Positions 1 to 11,767 are shown, numbered from the stretch's first letter. The stretch is 64,000 bases of DNA from Terriglobus sp. TAA 43 (GCF_000800015.1 NZ_JUGR01000003.1:62001-126000), one strand, 5' to 3'. Made by a program: numbers and translations. Notes: a model not told the origin generated them from the sequence alone.

Positions 1-133
1 GGAGAATTGACATCGAACGACTGGAACGTCCCCGCAATTGAGATATCAGAAGGGGTTGCAGAGAAGGGGCGTGCGAATTCTGATCTGCTGGCTCTTCGAC
101 GTACGTGCTGAAGGTGCGACCATTTGCGTTCGA

Positions 134-3100
134 TTAGAAGCTGTAACGGATAGAGACCTGTGCGCGTCTGGCATTCGTGCCATCAGGAAACCCTGCTGAA
201 GCAGTTCCCCGTCCTGGCTTCGGGACCGGAACAAGAATTCCGTTTCCGTTGCCATCGACGTTGGCGACAACAGCCACCTGGTTAACGGATGTAATGGTGC
301 GGTAGTTGAAAGCGTTGAATAGCTCAAAGTTCATCGCGAGGCGTTGTTCGTGTGCAATTTTGAATTGCTTCGTCAATCGAGCATCCGTCCTGAAAGTTGT
401 CCCCAACTCCAGGCTGCTGCGTGGATAGAATGGCACCCTTTGGTACGACTCGAATCCAATGCCCACACCACTGATTGTGCTCGCATAAACGACCTTCGCG
501 AGCGCCGCTGGAAGGGCGGAGATGTTCACATATGGGTCCACGCCTTGAGGCGTCGCATACGTTTCAATCAACGAGAGCTCCCATCCATTCGCAGTAATGT
601 TCGCCAGGTGCGATTGGAACGGCCTCATTGGTGGCGTAACGGATCCACTAAGTACCAACCGATGACGTTGATCTAACGACGAATTTCCCTTCTCGAAACG
701 CTGATTACCATTGAAGACCGTGACTGGAGGATCGGTGTAGTAAATATTGTCGGCACCGGATCCCAATCCAAGGTCAATCGCATGGGACCACGTATACGCA
801 AGAGCCCCCTGAACCCAACTCGTCTGCTGACGTATCAACGTTATCGCCAACCCGTCATAAAAGAGCATGCCTCCGTTGTAGATATGATTCAATACTCCGT
901 ATCTCGTGTCGTACGTCGCCGTGTAAAGCGGCGTAGTATACGTTCCCGTTTGCGCAGAACCACTTGAATCGAGAATCCTCCAAGCGTATGAACTCGTCGG
1001 CGCAACCAAATTCTCGTCTTTACGTGTCAGGAATCCCACACCGTTGTTCCAGAGATATGAGATAGTCGCTCTCGTTTTCGTATCTAACTTCTGTTCGACG
1101 GTAAAGTCAGCTTGCTCTGTGTAGGGCGTCTTCAGTCCTGGGTCAGCCCAGGTCACGTTGCTGCCGGCCCCGGGAATGTTCGTCGAACTCAGATAGCTCG
1201 GGAAACGCGGGGCTCCTGTGGTGTTTGGTTCAAAGAAAATCGTTTTCTGGATGACGCCATTGCGTTGCTGCAGACGGATGATGCTCGCAGAAGGCAAACG
1301 TGCATACGAGATGCCAAATCCTCCCCTGAACACCGTGCTTCCCTGCCTCGTTGAATACGCAAATCCAATGCGCGGAGCAAAATTGGCCAAGGGCTCATTC
1401 AGCTTTCCGGTTGCCGGGTAGTCTGGATTTTCCGGCGGTTGCGTAAATCGGTTGAACTCATACCTCATGCCAAGGTTCAAAGTCAGGTCACGAGTCACTT
1501 GCCATTGATCCTGGATGTAAAAGTTATAGTCACGCACGATCGCTCGAGTCAGCAGTGGCCCAAAACTTTGTAAGAACCCGGAGTAGTGCCTCCCAGAATT
1601 CACGTCACTTGTATCGGGCGTAAGATCCTCCGCCCAGTCGCTTAGATCGCCGTAGAAATATTCACCGCGAGCATAGAAGAGCGCGTTCTCGACATCACGC
1701 ATGTAGTTGGTTTCAACACCCAACTTAAGCTGATGCCTACCCACCAGCAGAGAAAAAGTATCTGTGAAGAGAAAACGATCTTCTGAGGGTTGGGAGTTTG
1801 GAATATTGACCGACATGCCGAGATTGCTCATGTCTCCCACGGAAAGACCGGATCGTATGCCATTTGAAGGAGCGATGGCTGGATTTATCGACTGTTTGCG
1901 AGTGTCTTTAAACCAACCAAAACGGAACTCGTTGACGGCGCGTGGCGAAACCACACGCGTGTAAGAAAACCTCGCCCATCGTGTTAGATCGATCTGGTCT
2001 CCATTGGGATAAAACCCACTTCCATCCGTCAATGCCGAAGCGGTAACGGTTCCATTAGGAGACGAAAACTGCATCAAGTTGAAATTGACAGTGAGACTCT
2101 CTTTCTCAGTTGGGTGCCAATCTAATTTGGCGAATCCAACATTCTCGTTCAACGTACGCTTCAACACGGCGAAACTGCGCCTCACGTAAGTCTGTGCCGC
2201 AGCGCATTGTTTCTCGGTTGCATTGCATACACCATCTTTGAAGGTGCCATCAGAGTTAACGAGATTCGAGCCAGCATACGATGACACTAACGGCCGACTT
2301 TCGCGAATCTCTTCAGTATTTCCAAAGAAGAAAAGCTTGCCCTTGATGATCGGCCCACCAATACTTCCGCCCACCTGATGTCGCCAGTTGGGTGGATTAA
2401 AAGGCTTGCCATTGTTGAGGGAGTAAGGATCAGTCGCATTGAGTGTTCGATTCTTGTAGAACCAGAATGCGCCGCCGTGATAGCTGTTCGTTCCGCTCTT
2501 GGTCAGCGTGTTGACGATGCCACCAGCTGCATGACCGAACTCGGCGCTATAGTTCGATGTTTCCACCTGGAACTCTTGCACGGCGTCTTGGCTGATCGGT
2601 GAAAAGGCGTTTGTGCTTCCAGCATTGTCTTGTCCCCACTGCTGCGTTACGTCCATGCCATCTTGGAGAAACAAGTTGTTCCCAGGTACTCCGCGATAGG
2701 TCACTTCACCGTTTGCGCCATCCGTAGTGACGCCTGGTGTCAGCAAAACAAATTGATCCACACGCCGCCCATTGATTGGAAGGTCATTGATCTCTTTCTG
2801 GCTCACAAGCTGGGAAACCCCAAGTCGGCTCACATCCAGAACGGACGCCGATGCGTTCACCTGTATGTCCTGCACCGCTTGCTCGATCGTCAGGGTCACG
2901 TTGAGAGTGGCATCTTGCCCAACGTGCACGGCAATCCCGGCGGCCACGAATGCAGAGAATCCAGGTTTCGTGACGGTAAGCTTGTAGCCTTCCGACGGAG
3001 GTAGGGATGCCGCCTGAAATAACCCTTCGGAAGAACTTGTCAGATCATGTTTCAGACCGATCGCATCATTGGAAATGACGACATGAGCATTTGTGACTAC

Positions 3101-3250
3101 GGCCCCGGACGGATCAGTGACTGTACCGTGGAGGGCACCGAGACCCGCCAAAGCTTGAGCCATGGAAACGTGAGGGGTGAGGAGAAAGATCAAAATTCCG
3201 TAGGACACGAACGAGAGAGAATGTATAGATCTTAAGGAGTTTAAGATCAT
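134..3250 (-). CDS. Oar-like TonB-dependent receptor with carboxypeptidase-regulatory N-terminus
   Basis: Outer-membrane receptor of about 1,038 residues, probably taking up an oligomeric substrate. It has a Sec signal peptide (hydrophobic stretch ending near VSMAQA). A CarboxypepD_reg-like beta domain follows (GTVTDPSGAVVTNAHVVI), then a plug-like region containing LPINGR and a long beta-barrel ending in aromatic residues (SIRYSF), as in outer-membrane barrels. This is the acidobacterial Oar family rather than a classic siderophore receptor. Start: a GTG at 3259 sits only 2 nt from an AGGAGG Shine-Dalgarno (SD), while the ATG at 3250 is about 11 nt from it, so I prefer the ATG. No TonB, ExbB or surface lipoprotein partner is adjacent. 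The substrate is not deducible. Confidence 0.9.
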   Translation of the reverse strand: MILNSLRSIHSLSFVSYGILIFLLTPHVSMAQALAGLGALHGTVTDPSGAVVTNAHVVISNDAIGLKHDLTSSSEGLFQAASLPPSEGYKLTVTKPGFSAFVAAGIAVHVGQDATLNVTLTIEQAVQDIQVNASASVLDVSRLGVSQLVSQKEINDLPINGRRVDQFVLLTPGVTTDGANGEVTYRGVPGNNLFLQDGMDVTQQWGQDNAGSTNAFSPISQDAVQEFQVETSNYSAEFGHAAGGIVNTLTKSGTNSYHGGAFWFYKNRTLNATDPYSLNNGKPFNPPNWRHQVGGSIGGPIIKGKLFFFGNTEEIRESRPLVSSYAGSNLVNSDGTFKDGVCNATEKQCAAAQTYVRRSFAVLKRTLNENVGFAKLDWHPTEKESLTVNFNLMQFSSPNGTVTASALTDGSGFYPNGDQIDLTRWARFSYTRVVSPRAVNEFRFGWFKDTRKQSINPAIAPSNGIRSGLSVGDMSNLGMSVNIPNSQPSEDRFLFTDTFSLLVGRHQLKLGVETNYMRDVENALFYARGEYFYGDLSDWAEDLTPDTSDVNSGRHYSGFLQSFGPLLTRAIVRDYNFYIQDQWQVTRDLTLNLGMRYEFNRFTQPPENPDYPATGKLNEPLANFAPRIGFAYSTRQGSTVFRGGFGISYARLPSASIIRLQQRNGVIQKTIFFEPNTTGAPRFPSYLSSTNIPGAGSNVTWADPGLKTPYTEQADFTVEQKLDTKTRATISYLWNNGVGFLTRKDENLVAPTSSYAWRILDSSGSAQTGTYTTPLYTATYDTRYGVLNHIYNGGMLFYDGLAITLIRQQTSWVQGALAYTWSHAIDLGLGSGADNIYYTDPPVTVFNGNQRFEKGNSSLDQRHRLVLSGSVTPPMRPFQSHLANITANGWELSLIETYATPQGVDPYVNISALPAALAKVVYASTISGVGIGFESYQRVPFYPRSSLELGTTFRTDARLTKQFKIAHEQRLAMNFELFNAFNYRTITSVNQVAVVANVDGNGNGILVPVPKPGRGTASAGFPDGTNARRAQVSIRYSF

Positions 3251-3259
3251 CGAGTTCAC

Positions 3260-3564
3260 GACCTCCTGAATTCGTAAACAGGATCGTCTCGGCGCACTGC
3301 GGATCGGGCCGTTTACGGCCTGAAGTCTCTATAGATGTAGTGATTGTTGTTTCGCCGCTGGACCGCGATTCCACGTAACGGAGGGCGGCGAGTAATCCCA
3401 ACGACTCCGTTTGATGACTTAAGCATACTCCCGACCCCATTATCCAATTCAAGATCAAAATTGTGAAAGAAATTCATGGACACGACTCGGGGGTGACGAG
3501 CCAGAGGTGCAACTCCGTTGACGTGGTAAGAGACAAGTTCGTCAAGGAATCGACTCTGAATACA
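3260..3564. other. intergenic, no gene seen
   Basis: About 300 bp between the receptor start and the end of the FixJ-like regulator. I see the receptor SD (AGGAGG) at the left edge and no convincing reading frame, RNA or repeat. A promoter for the receptor presumably lies here. Confidence 0.4.
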
Positions 3565-4269
3565 TCAGGCCACAGCCGAGGCCCCGAAGATGTGCCTACG
3601 AATGAGGCGGAGAGAAGCAGCCATATTTACCAGCGCCGGAAGCGAGTCTGCTTTCATCTTCCTCATCACATTCCCGCGATGGACCTTTACAGTAATTTCA
3701 CTGATTCCGAGATGATCGCCCACCTGCTTGTTCGGTAGTCCAGCAACCACGAGGGATAACACTTCCCGTTCGCGGTTGCTAAGGGATGCATAGCGAGATT
3801 TGAGTTCTCGTAATCCTGCCTCGCGCATGCGCAGAGAATTGCTGCGATCTAATGCCTTTTCGATTGCACGGACAAGTTCATCGTTGACATAGGGTTTTGT
3901 AAAGAACTCCACCGCCCCAGCTTTTATTGCCTGCACGGCTACATGAACATCTTGTTGCTCCGTCAGAAACATGATTGGAATCGCAGGGGCTTGCATAGCG
4001 AGTTGCTTCTGTAATTTCAACCCTTCGACGTCGGGCAACGAAGCATCTAGGATGATGCATGCCGGAACTGGTGGGCAAACGCGCTCCAGAAATTGCGCGC
4101 CTGTCCCGAAGGCCTCGACATGCCATCCCTTTGCCTGCGCCAAGGCTTCCAGTGAAGAACGATAGTATTCATCTCCATCAATGATGTACACCGTCGCGGC
4201 GCCTTGCACAGATGATTGGAATAACGGGAGTTGTACGTCAGGCTGTGTATTGCATATCGTCGTTGTCAT
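3565..4269 (-). CDS. FixJ/NarL-type response regulator
   Basis: Two-component transcription regulator of 234 residues. The receiver domain (about 25-140) shows the phosphoacceptor Asp in IILDASLPDVEG, the switch Thr in FLTE and the conserved Lys in FFTKPY. The usual acidic pair is IDGDE. The C-terminal LuxR-type helix-turn-helix (about 160-225) reads LSNREREVLSLVVAGLPNKQ followed by GISEITVKVHRG. No histidine kinase is adjacent, so the partner is elsewhere. FixJ-like proteins in this phylum are often orphans. The target cannot be inferred, although the receptor gene just downstream on the same strand is a candidate. Confidence 0.9.
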   Translation of the reverse strand: MTTTICNTQPDVQLPLFQSSVQGAATVYIIDGDEYYRSSLEALAQAKGWHVEAFGTGAQFLERVCPPVPACIILDASLPDVEGLKLQKQLAMQAPAIPIMFLTEQQDVHVAVQAIKAGAVEFFTKPYVNDELVRAIEKALDRSNSLRMREAGLRELKSRYASLSNREREVLSLVVAGLPNKQVGDHLGISEITVKVHRGNVMRKMKADSLPALVNMAASLRLIRRHIFGASAVA

Positions 4270-4565
4270 CGCCGTTGCTCGCTTCGTGGAATTGAGAACA
4301 AACTCGCCTCCATTCTCGGCGCCGACGTTGATTCATAGAACCCTCATTTGAGTTTTCACGCGACTGGATCGTGTTAAAAGCTATCTCCTTTCGAGCGCGT
4401 TCGGACGGGTGAGGACAGGCATTCGAGAATGTGGTCTATGAAAAACCAATCCCGAAAGAGTCGATGGGCGCAGATCCTGAACAAGATGGTGCCCTCTGGG
4501 TACCCTTGCCGATCTTCGCTTGCTCTCCGGCAAAGCTGCCTGCCTCGAACATCAAGCCTCACGCT
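4270..4565. other. intergenic, no gene seen
   Basis: Roughly 300 bp between the aquaporin stop and the regulator start. Only short out-of-frame ORFs are present and I see no RNA or repeat. Confidence 0.35.
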
Positions 4566-5411
4566 CTATGATTCATACCCATCTTCTGGACCCGCGGGAT
4601 GGTGGCCAGGAAACTTGCAATTGAAAGGGCACGGCACAGTAGGATCAGGATGCAACTTGGCACACAGAACAGAATCCGGGCCATTGATTCGCCGATACGC
4701 TTCAGCAGAAACAAGCATGCCGGATAGAGGCGCGACGAAATAGAGCCACACCGATGTCCAGATCCCAGCAAAGAAAGCGGAACCTATCGTCCGGGCAGGA
4801 TTAATGCTCACGCCCGAGATTGAAGCGAAGGAAAAAGTAAACACCGCGATCAGGACGCCGACGAAATATGGAACATAGCCCGCGAGTGGTACCCGGTTCG
4901 AGAAGATCAGGATCAAGGCCATGAGCAGCGCGCCCATGAAAAACTCCGCCGCGAACGCCGCGGTGGCGCCAAATCTTCCTGGGATGGTGACGATGTAATC
5001 GATCGTCGGCGAGGAAAGGCTCCTGTGAAGGAATAGCCCCGCGATGCCTACTCCGGATACTGCCCCAACGAATTGAGCCAGGACGTAGAACATGGCATCC
5101 CAAGTGGCAATTTTTCCGAGACGAAGATACGTGAGGGTGATTGCTGGGTTGAAATGCGCACCTGACCTCCTGCCGAAGGGTGAACGGATGATGATGACCG
5201 ACGTTGCTCCGATGGCTAGAGCCATAATGGCTCGTCGGACGACTGGATTGGGACACATGTGAAGGACGGGGGCGGAAGCATCGAGAAATAGGACAGCCCA
5301 GGCGCAAGCGCAGATCATAAAGATCGCGAGTTCGATCGCTTCGTAAGCGTAGAGGCGCCAATCCGATCTCAACGCAGAGAATGGAGTTCGATGCATCAAA
5401 GGCACTGACAT
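4566..5411 (-). CDS. MIP-family aquaporin/glycerol facilitator-like channel
   Basis: Inner-membrane channel of about 281 residues. Both family half-helix motifs are present: FNPAIT in the first half and SINPART in the second, with hydrophobic helices between them. HFNPAIT plus INPARTIG resembles plant NIP/TIP-like and bacterial AqpZ-like proteins, so the solute could be water or a small neutral solute. The longest frame opens with TTG at 5447. I chose the first in-frame ATG, although neither start has a strong SD. It is monocistronic-looking: 128 bp separates it from the upstream crotonase gene. Confidence 0.85.
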   Translation of the reverse strand: MSVPLMHRTPFSALRSDWRLYAYEAIELAIFMICACAWAVLFLDASAPVLHMCPNPVVRRAIMALAIGATSVIIIRSPFGRRSGAHFNPAITLTYLRLGKIATWDAMFYVLAQFVGAVSGVGIAGLFLHRSLSSPTIDYIVTIPGRFGATAAFAAEFFMGALLMALILIFSNRVPLAGYVPYFVGVLIAVFTFSFASISGVSINPARTIGSAFFAGIWTSVWLYFVAPLSGMLVSAEAYRRINGPDSVLCAKLHPDPTVPCPFNCKFPGHHPAGPEDGYES

Positions 5412-5576
5412 AAACACGTCCGCTTCACATCGTTCGGAAAGATACAAGATGGCTCGCCGACGAACCCGGCAGCGGTTTTCCCTCTTGAAACGGTCATCGT
5501 ACGATCTCCTGCGATCGATGCTTTGCAGAAGATCGTGCGAGCCAAATCAACCTTCGAATAGTTCGCGTGATTCTCC

Positions 5577-6443
5577 CTAGTGGGGAATCACGCCGAGATA
5601 GTATGCCAATCGATTTTCGGCGTCCCCGGGCTTATGAAAGCCCCGTTCCATTAGTTCCTTGATCCCATTCTGGGCGGCGGGACGTCCCAGAGATGCAATG
5701 CAAGCGTCCCATCCAGCACCAATCTCTACATCTGGAGGAAGTTTGGCGTTTACGAGTCGTTTCGTCTGACCAATCGCCCACTTGTCGAACTTCGCGATGC
5801 GAGTGGCTAACCCATCCACATAAGCGTCTAACTCACTGTCGGGAATCGAGCGGTTGATGTACCCATACGATTCGGCTTGGTCCGCTCGCAGATCTTCGGA
5901 ACTCAACAACACTTCTAGAGCGCGGTTCCGGCCGATGAGTTCAGGCAATCGAGCCATAGGACCGCCCCCGGCAACCATGCCTACTCCCACCTCCCATTGC
6001 GAGATGATCGTCTTTTCGCGGCTGGCGAAACTCATGTCGCAGGCGAGCGTTATCTCGCTCCCATTTCCGGTCGCACGACCGCGAATCAAAGCAATCGAAC
6101 AGACTGGTAGACGCGTGAGCCTCACCAGGAAGTCCGGCCAGAGGGGAAGGCCCGTTGGTCCCGGAGGAAGCGAGGTCAAGTCTTCGAGCTTCGCTGTGAA
6201 ATCAGAGTGATTAAGGAAGTAGTCTTCAACCGCACTTTCGAAGACGACAACTCTCACTTGCTCGTCAGCTTCCAAGGCGTTTATGACCTTTTGAAATTCC
6301 TTAACCATTTCCGGTCCCATCACGTTCAGCGGAGGGTTATTGATCGTCACCCTCCAATACTGTGGAGAGTGACAAGTGATTCGAAGTTGCGCTGATGTTG
6401 GATTTGTAGCGGTGGACGTCATCGGTGCACTCATGGTTGCCAT
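5577..6443 (-). CDS. enoyl-CoA hydratase/isomerase (crotonase) family protein, copy 1
   Basis: Crotonase-fold protein of 288 residues. The oxyanion-hole segment reads RGRATGNGSEITLACD. Both family glutamates appear to be kept, in SQWEVGVG and in NRALEVLL, so hydration or isomerisation of an acyl-CoA is plausible. It starts at an ATG with a GAGGAG SD. A clear paralog lies at 10898-11767 with the same WEV and ALE positions and the same length. Both copies have a long N-terminal beta region and a C-terminal tail ending in PGDAENRLAYYLG-like sequence. The acyl-CoA substrate is unknown. The neighbours do not form a beta-oxidation operon, so a moonlighting or detoxification role is possible. Confidence 0.85.
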   Translation of the reverse strand: MATMSAPMTSTATNPTSAQLRITCHSPQYWRVTINNPPLNVMGPEMVKEFQKVINALEADEQVRVVVFESAVEDYFLNHSDFTAKLEDLTSLPPGPTGLPLWPDFLVRLTRLPVCSIALIRGRATGNGSEITLACDMSFASREKTIISQWEVGVGMVAGGGPMARLPELIGRNRALEVLLSSEDLRADQAESYGYINRSIPDSELDAYVDGLATRIAKFDKWAIGQTKRLVNAKLPPDVEIGAGWDACIASLGRPAAQNGIKELMERGFHKPGDAENRLAYYLGVIPH

Positions 6444-6568
6444 AACAATCTCCTCGATAGTCGTGTCTGTATGGAAAGAAGCATCTGATCGTTAGTCCTC
6501 GATAGCCTTTCTGCTGGCGATTCGAATTCTGACAATCAAAGAGGTTCTCGGAACCGGGGTTGCCGATA

Positions 6569-7066
6569 TCAGCCTTTGATCACTGCGGCCCCGGCTTCGC
6601 TGACGATTTCGTCTTGAGAATCCGTTCCGCCCGAGCATCCAATAGCCCCGATGATCTTCCCTTCCGTGATCAAGGGAATGCCGCCTCGAGAAGCGATCAC
6701 TCCATCAAAGGCGAGCAGATAGTTGAGATGCATGAGTTGAATGCCATCCTCAAATACCTTCGTTGGCCGCCGAAAGGTAGCTCCTGCACGGGCTTTGTGT
6801 TGAGCGATCTGAGCAGCAGCAAGCATTGCCCCGTCCATACGTTGAAAGGCCACAAGGTTGCCACCAGAATCGACGACCGCTAGGTTCATCTTCCAATTTC
6901 TCTTTGTAGCTTCGGCTACACCCGCGCGGATGACAGCCTGGGCTTGGTCTAATGAGATCGGTGGGCCGTAGGGCACATCGAACGGTATTTCCGCTGGTAC
7001 AGCGTCGAGCGGGTTGACTACTTGATCTTCAGAAGATGCAGTGATACTTGTGTTCTTCGTTGACAT
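6569..7066 (-). CDS. GlcG/HbpS-family protein, cytoplasmic type
   Basis: Small protein of 165 residues of the GlcG/HbpS (DUF336) family, which includes the heme-binding HbpS of Streptomyces and GlcG of glycolate operons. The family core is visible as NLAVVDSGGNLVAFQRMDGA, followed by the Gly-rich C-terminus GAIGCSGGTDSQDE. There is no signal peptide, unlike the second family member at 17355-17876. The start has a strong GGGGGAA SD. The function of the family is poorly fixed; oxidative-stress or cofactor binding is the usual suggestion. An ACCTTGGTAT motif lies about 200 bp upstream. Confidence 0.85.
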   Translation of the reverse strand: MSTKNTSITASSEDQVVNPLDAVPAEIPFDVPYGPPISLDQAQAVIRAGVAEATKRNWKMNLAVVDSGGNLVAFQRMDGAMLAAAQIAQHKARAGATFRRPTKVFEDGIQLMHLNYLLAFDGVIASRGGIPLITEGKIIGAIGCSGGTDSQDEIVSEAGAAVIKG

Positions 7067-7263
7067 GACAGTTCCCCCAAGGGTGACGTTTTCTTGCGGT
7101 GAGATGGTAAACGTGCGTTGTCCAGGTTTCGGTCAATACGCAGTCACGGGACAAAGCACATAAGCGGTATAGGACTTGGCGAGTGATCTCTTTGTGGAAT
7201 CTCACTACCGCTCATTCTGAACAGAACAGCGAACAGAAACTACTGCACGATGGTGTGTTCTAC

Positions 7264-7273
7264 ACCTTGGTAT
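7264..7273. promoter_or_regulatory. ACCTTGGTAT motif, candidate regulator site
   Basis: The 10-mer ACCTTGGTAT sits in the spacer between the reductase fusion and the HbpS-like gene. The same 10-mer recurs at 17065-17074, and its first eight bases at 17144-17151, upstream of the other HbpS-like gene and the DJ-1-like gene. That is a shared-regulator pattern. The cognate factor is unknown. Confidence 0.35.
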
Positions 7274-7292
7274 CGGAACACTCCTCGCGAAG

Positions 7293-9035
7293 TCACAGCT
7301 GACTACCTTCCAACCTCGCATTGCCGCTTGATCCAAGCGTGTAAGGCATCTCCGACCGTAGCTCTGCGAGAGCACGATGGACAAAGCTGATTGCAACAGC
7401 CCCTTCGCCGACAGCAGACGCAACTCGCTTAACACTTCCCGCTCGTATATCTCCTACTGCGAAGATCCCCAAAACGTCCGTTTCAAATGGTTGGGGTAAG
7501 CGTTGAGCAGGCCACGCGCTCATCCTGTCGAAGGATGTCGAAGCTGGAAGATCGCGCCCCGTAAGCACAAACCCGTTTTCATCAAGATTGACTGCCCCGG
7601 TCAACCAGCTTGAGTTAGGAGTTGCACCCGCCATGAAGAACACGTGCTTGGTTGCAATGGTTGTCTTCTTCCCGGTGCGATTGTTCTTCCACGATGCGCA
7701 GACGACAGCATCGTAGCCGTTCACTTCAACGAGCTCGGTGTCGTGAAGAAGCTCAATGGTTGCATTCGCGTTGATCCGTTGAATCAGGTATTGAGACATG
7801 CTTGCGGATAAGTTGGACGAACGCACCAGCATGTACACCTTCCTGGCTGACCTCGCCAAGAACACCGCCGCTTGTCCAGCCGAGTTCCCGCCACCCACGA
7901 CTACGACGTCTTCATTGCTGCAGTCCTGGGCTTCCGCTTGAGTTGCAGCATAGTGCAATCCACATCCCTCGAACTTAGATGGCTCAAACACATCAGGCTT
8001 CTTATAGCGAGCTCCTGTAGCGATCAGAACTGTCTTGGCAAGAAAGTGATGCCCATCACCTGCGGTAAGTTCATACGGCCAACGCGACGAATTAAGCTGC
8101 GCGATTGCGCATGCTACCGAAATCTTTGCACCGAATTTCCGGGCTTGTGCAGTCGCACTCGACGCTAGTTCTTGCCCTGAAATGCCCGTAACGAAGCCCG
8201 GATAGTTTTCGATTCTTGAACTCGTACCGGCTTGCCCTCCAGGGGCGTGACTCTCAATCAAGAGGACATCAAGCCCCCCCCAGGCTGCGTAAACTGCAGC
8301 AGCGAGCCCAGCAGGACCCGCTCCGACGATAATCAAGTCGCGAACCATATCGCGATTCACGCTGCCGTTCCATCCCAGTTCCTCTGCCAATTCAAGTGCA
8401 GAAGGATTCTTGAGAACAGTCTTGTTGTTGCAAATGACGATAGGAATGTCATTGGCATCAACCCCGAAGCGATCAAGCAAAGACTGCGAACCAGCATCTG
8501 CCTCGAGTTCGACGTAGTTGTAGGGATAACCATTGCGATCAATGAACTCTCGGACGGACGAGGTTCTCGGAGAATGCATGGATCCAATCACGGATACATT
8601 TCCGAGATGCCGATCAACCAACATCAAGCGTCTGAGCATGAAAGCCCGCAAGAGTATGTCGCCAATCTCGGAATCCTGGGAGACGAGTAGACGTAGCCTC
8701 TCTGGTTTAACTTCCAATACTTCGCCAGCCTCAATGACACGAGCAAGCACCACAGCCGGTTGGCCACCAATCATTCCGGCCTCTCCAGTGAACATTCCGG
8801 GAAGCAAATCAACGACGGCCCTCTCCCCTGCCGCTGTTGGCTGTACTATTTCGAGGGCCGACGACAAGAGGACAAAGAACGAGACTGTCGAGTCTCCCGG
8901 GCGATATAGAACTGCCCCCACGTGAACTCGTCTCATTTCGCCGAATGCACGAACGCGTTCGATCTGCTCTGAGGACAACCGCGGATACATTCCAGCCTGC
9001 TCTGCGATGGGATTCCGTACGATTTCGAAAGACAT
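7293..9035 (-). CDS. cyclic-nucleotide-binding domain fused to thioredoxin-reductase-like flavoprotein
   Basis: Three-part protein of 580 residues. Residues 1-140 form a CRP-type cyclic-nucleotide-binding beta-roll (GEAGMIGG). Residues about 145-225 look thioredoxin/glutaredoxin-like but have no CxxC (IGSMHSPRTSSVREF). Residues from about 230 form an FAD/NADPH two-nucleotide-binding reductase, with FAD motif VGAGPAGLAAA and NADPH motif VVGGGNSAGQAA. The region where classic TrxR carries CATC reads GLHYAATQAEAQ, so the redox disulfide is missing and electrons probably go to something other than thioredoxin. The start ATG has a strong AGGAGGT SD. It may reduce a quinone, flavodoxin or ferredoxin under nucleotide control; that is inference. 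Confidence 0.88.
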   Translation of the reverse strand: MSFEIVRNPIAEQAGMYPRLSSEQIERVRAFGEMRRVHVGAVLYRPGDSTVSFFVLLSSALEIVQPTAAGERAVVDLLPGMFTGEAGMIGGQPAVVLARVIEAGEVLEVKPERLRLLVSQDSEIGDILLRAFMLRRLMLVDRHLGNVSVIGSMHSPRTSSVREFIDRNGYPYNYVELEADAGSQSLLDRFGVDANDIPIVICNNKTVLKNPSALELAEELGWNGSVNRDMVRDLIIVGAGPAGLAAAVYAAWGGLDVLLIESHAPGGQAGTSSRIENYPGFVTGISGQELASSATAQARKFGAKISVACAIAQLNSSRWPYELTAGDGHHFLAKTVLIATGARYKKPDVFEPSKFEGCGLHYAATQAEAQDCSNEDVVVVGGGNSAGQAAVFLARSARKVYMLVRSSNLSASMSQYLIQRINANATIELLHDTELVEVNGYDAVVCASWKNNRTGKKTTIATKHVFFMAGATPNSSWLTGAVNLDENGFVLTGRDLPASTSFDRMSAWPAQRLPQPFETDVLGIFAVGDIRAGSVKRVASAVGEGAVAISFVHRALAELRSEMPYTLGSSGNARLEGSQL

Positions 9036-9121
9036 GATTCCACCTCCTGCTTGCCCCCAGTCCTTGCGCCGCTATTGAAGTGAGCGCACGGTCCTCCATG
9101 GAACGGCACAGACTACATGCG

Positions 9122-10855
<1,734 letters not shown>

Positions 10856-10897
10856 CTATTAGGTGAATCACTCGATGGTTGGCGTCAGTTTGCAGGC

Positions 10898-11767
10898 TCA
10901 GCCCATTGAGTGGCTTGGTGTTTCTGATGATGTTCCTAGTTCCCCCACGTAACGCCCAAGATGGCTTTCCAGATCACCGGGAAAATGTAAGCCTCGCTCG
11001 GCGAGTTCTTTCAATCGCATCTGCGCCTCAGGCCTTCCCAGTGCCTCTGTGAACGCTTGCCACTGAGGAGGAAACTCTTCGTTGGGTGGCAAACTGTTGA
11101 TGTTGACCAACTGCTTCGTTTGAGAAATCGCCCATTTGTCGAACGAAGCGATTCGCCATGCCAAGGCGTCAACAAACCCATCGAGTTCATGATCAGGAAA
11201 TGACCGATTGACATAGCCATACTGTTCAGCCAAGTCGCCGGGGACGTCATCCGCCCCAAGAAGAATCTCCAGCGCACGTCCCCGCCCCATTAAGCGAGGC
11301 ATACGCGACATCGGCCCTCCGCCTGGAACCAAAGCCGCTCCAACTTCCCAGTGCGACAGAATCGCCTTTTCGCGACTAGCAAAACGCATGTCACTCGCTA
11401 ACGCCAGTTCACTACCAACACCGGTTGCACGGCCGCGAATTGATGCAATCGAGACCACTGGGGAACGGCTCAGTCTGACAAACATGTCGGGTACCGCAGG
11501 AAGTCCCGTTGGTCCTGGAGGAAATACTGCTGACTCTTCTGGTCTTGGACGGAGATCGTAATGAGTTAAGAAGAAGCCCTCGATCGCGCTATCGAATACA
11601 ACGACCTTTAGATCTGAATCGCGTTCGATAGAACTGACCACTTCCTCAAGCTGGGGGATATTCGCAGGGCCAAAGATGTTCAATGGAGGAAGGTCAAAGG
11701 TTACGCGCCAAAAAGAACTTGAATGATGAGTGACTCGGACAGCGCCCTCTCGATAGGTAGCGTTCAT
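10898..11767 (-). CDS. enoyl-CoA hydratase/isomerase family protein, copy 2
   Basis: Second crotonase-fold protein, 289 residues from the preferred start. That ATG has a perfect GGAGG SD seven bases away; a longer form could begin at 11788 without a good SD. The same landmarks as copy 1 are present: RGRATGVGSELALASD oxyanion region, SHWEVGAA and GRALEILL, each with its Glu. It is clearly paralogous to 5577-6443, from an old duplication given the sequence drift. It lies downstream of the exported hydrolase and sigma factor genes on the same strand but is separated from them by 315 bp. Confidence 0.85.
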   Translation of the reverse strand: MNATYREGAVRVTHHSSSFWRVTFDLPPLNIFGPANIPQLEEVVSSIERDSDLKVVVFDSAIEGFFLTHYDLRPRPEESAVFPPGPTGLPAVPDMFVRLSRSPVVSIASIRGRATGVGSELALASDMRFASREKAILSHWEVGAALVPGGGPMSRMPRLMGRGRALEILLGADDVPGDLAEQYGYVNRSFPDHELDGFVDALAWRIASFDKWAISQTKQLVNINSLPPNEEFPPQWQAFTEALGRPEAQMRLKELAERGLHFPGDLESHLGRYVGELGTSSETPSHSMG

